Positions 62,956-64,000 of a stretch of DNA of 64,000 nucleotides are shown in pieces. The position numbers and the translations under genes were made by a program. The stretch is from Photobacterium aphoticum (GTDB lineage: Bacteria > Pseudomonadota > Gammaproteobacteria > Enterobacterales > Vibrionaceae): assembly GCF_001029435.1 (NCBI RefSeq), contig NZ_LDOV01000030.1, positions 62,001 through 126,000 on the forward strand, given 5' to 3'. The notes beneath the pieces are model-generated. The model saw nothing but the letters and a program-made list of their open reading frames with translations. It did not search any database and was not told the origin of the DNA. Every line of letters starts with the position of its first letter. The first letter of the stretch is position 1.

Positions 62956-63711
62956 ATGTTTATAGTCTTGGCTTTGGCTACATTGCTGTCAGGCTGCCCT
63001 TTAGATGGGGACAATGGTAAAAATGGTGAGACAGGACCTACTGGTGAAACAGGGCTCTCTGGCATCAATTGCTGGGATCTTGACGGTGATCGTATCAATG
63101 ATAGCGACGAGGATAAAAATAATGACGGACTTTGGGATGCTAATGATTGTGTCACCGTTATAAACGCTGAGAGGCTCTTACAATCTGCGGAAGCTGAATT
63201 TAACCATCAACACTTATGTGAAGCACTAGCGAACTTAGGGCAGTATCCTACTGGCTGCCCTTCTGCAGCTCACACAGTGCCCACAGGGACACTGACTAGA
63301 ATTAATCAAAATCTACTTTTTGATGATGGTAGTGGTGGCTTTGAAACGTGCAATTTTCCGCCAAATAACGGCCTTTTAAGTATTGAACTAAGAGATGATC
63401 TTGATAAGCCCGGTGAAAAAGACGCGTGGTTTGTTCTAGACGGAGGATACATAGCTAAAACTCTACAATTAGCCTATACGGATGTTATCGACAATAATTC
63501 GTGTCGAAATGAATGTGCGGGCGACGTTAACTGTATTGCTTCACTTGCGTTGGAAAGCGGAACAAGAGCGGAGTGCAAAATTTTCTATCACTCTGACACC
63601 ATATCTGCTTACGAAAGGCTATGTGGTGTTTCAGGTGGTGGGTTAACCCCCACTGAAATATGTGCTTTATCTCTCCGCGGTCAAGCGCTTTGGGATGTAA
63701 AGTGTCCCTAG
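62956..63711 (+). CDS. cassette 3: lipoprotein with collagen-like segment, possible frameshifted start
   Basis: A 251-residue protein. MFIVLALATLLSGC is a lipoprotein signal with lipobox LSGC. A short Gly-X-Y stretch follows (GDNGKNGETGPTGETGLSG), then an Asp/Asn-rich calcium-type loop (DLDGDRINDSDEDKNNDGLWDANDC) and a domain with eight or more cysteines. The Shine-Dalgarno AAGGAG (62925-62930) serves ATG 62936, which opens MTIQNTK and stops after nine codons; it is one base out of frame with this gene across the run AAAA at 62953-62956. With one more A the product would be a normal MTIQNTKMFIVLALATLLSGC. So either translation starts at 62956 with no ribosome site of its own, or the start is frameshifted. 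Confidence 0.7.
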   Translation: MFIVLALATLLSGCPLDGDNGKNGETGPTGETGLSGINCWDLDGDRINDSDEDKNNDGLWDANDCVTVINAERLLQSAEAEFNHQHLCEALANLGQYPTGCPSAAHTVPTGTLTRINQNLLFDDGSGGFETCNFPPNNGLLSIELRDDLDKPGEKDAWFVLDGGYIAKTLQLAYTDVIDNNSCRNECAGDVNCIASLALESGTRAECKIFYHSDTISAYERLCGVSGGGLTPTEICALSLRGQALWDVKCP

Positions 63712-63721
63712 TGTAAAAACT

Positions 63722-63775
63722 TAACAAGTCAAAGCACTCGGACGCAGCAAAGCTGCGCCGGTGTTTGAGGCGTTA
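63722..63775 (+). repeat. short attC site of cassette 3
   Basis: TAACAAGTCAAAGCACTCGG, then ACGCAGC-AAA-GCTGCG, then CCGGTGTTTGAGGCGTTA. The two halves are inverted copies; about 54 bases, at the short end for attC sites. Confidence 0.88.
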
Positions 63776-63791
63776 TAAGACAAGGAATAAA

Positions 63792-64000
63792 ATGGACATT
63801 ATTGACTTAGACAATGATTTAGGTTTTTTGGATCATGATGAAGAAAACTGTGAGTTGTATTTCAATTTGTACGTCTCACCAGTTTCTTTACAAAGTAAAA
63901 ACAAAGAAGCTAAACGAAAATTACAATCTTCAATAAAAGAAGCGCTAACACGCTTAGACTTTTATTTGGTCGGTAATGTTAGCTTTCATCTTACATGGAA
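63792..64000 (+). CDS. cassette 4: hypothetical protein, 3' truncated by window edge
   Basis: ATG 63792 follows AAGGAATAAA and the frame is open to the window end: MDIIDLDNDLGFLDHDEENC, then ELYFNLYVSPVSLQSKNKEA and so on for 69 codons. No motif recognised. Its position right after an attC, in plus orientation, makes it the next cassette gene. Confidence 0.7.
   Translation, partial: MDIIDLDNDLGFLDHDEENCELYFNLYVSPVSLQSKNKEAKRKLQSSIKEALTRLDFYLVGNVSFHLTW

Overview
The window is a chromosomal segment from a marine gammaproteobacterium of the family Vibrionaceae. Three things point there: the gene order PTS IIB / IIA-like / AraC regulator / fructose-family EIIABC / manA at 51.9-57.8 kb, a LexA-controlled integron integrase followed by gene cassettes with VCR-like attC sites (58.6-64 kb), and codon use at roughly 50% GC in the core. 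I cannot name the genus from sequence alone.

Layout. 0-9 kb holds ordinary core and accessory genes: a truncated LysR regulator, a membrane protein, a soluble chemoreceptor with a CZB domain, a secreted small protein, a secreted GH19 chitinase with two chitin-binding modules on Asp/Pro/Asn linkers, NDH-2, and a dicarboxylate/amino-acid symporter. 9.4-34.8 kb is a large catabolic island for a sulfated, uronate- and N-acetylgalactosamine-containing glycan, most simply chondroitin or dermatan sulfate fragments. 35-51.7 kb is envelope and housekeeping: eptA-dgkA, a zinc ribbon protein, an unusual ACP-AMP ligase-acyltransferase fusion, an ABC exporter, an SMP-30 lactonase, a LysE exporter, a giant AsmA protein, FetAB-like iron export and a YebC-family regulator. 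51.9-57.8 kb is a mannose/fructose-family PTS block with manA. 57.97-64 kb begins with tRNA-Ser(UGA), followed by tRNA-3'-end-like repeats, then intI, attI and at least four cassettes, one carrying an IS30 element.

How the island works (inferred). A KdgM-type porin admits oligosaccharides. Two periplasmic Cys-type sulfatases (one Sec, one Tat), activated by a radical-SAM maturase, remove sulfate. A mannose-family PTS (IIB, IIC, IID, IIA) imports GalNAc or possibly the disaccharide. A cytoplasmic GH105-type hydrolase and a DUF2264 protein cleave uronyl units. The amino-sugar branch is AgaA, AgaS, then GatZ/GatY aldolase. The uronate branch is KduI (plus an RpiB-fold, DhuI-like second isomerase), KduD, KdgK and Eda. 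No polysaccharide lyase and no dedicated tagatose-6-phosphate kinase is present. A DeoR-type AgaR and an IclR-type regulator probably divide control. A 20-bp element beginning TTTCGTTTG occurs in related forms before agaR, the maturase, the aldolase gene and the CBM9-like gene, and RAAAC-N3-NTTTC palindromes lie before kduD and the DhuI-like gene.

Most notable: the split-regulon, PTS-based glycosaminoglycan island with two keturonate isomerases; an RBS-sequestering hairpin before agaZ; the ACP-ligase-acyltransferase fusion; an HPr-like domain that has lost its catalytic histidine; and an integron head next to tRNA-Ser repeats with a frameshift-prone lipoprotein cassette.
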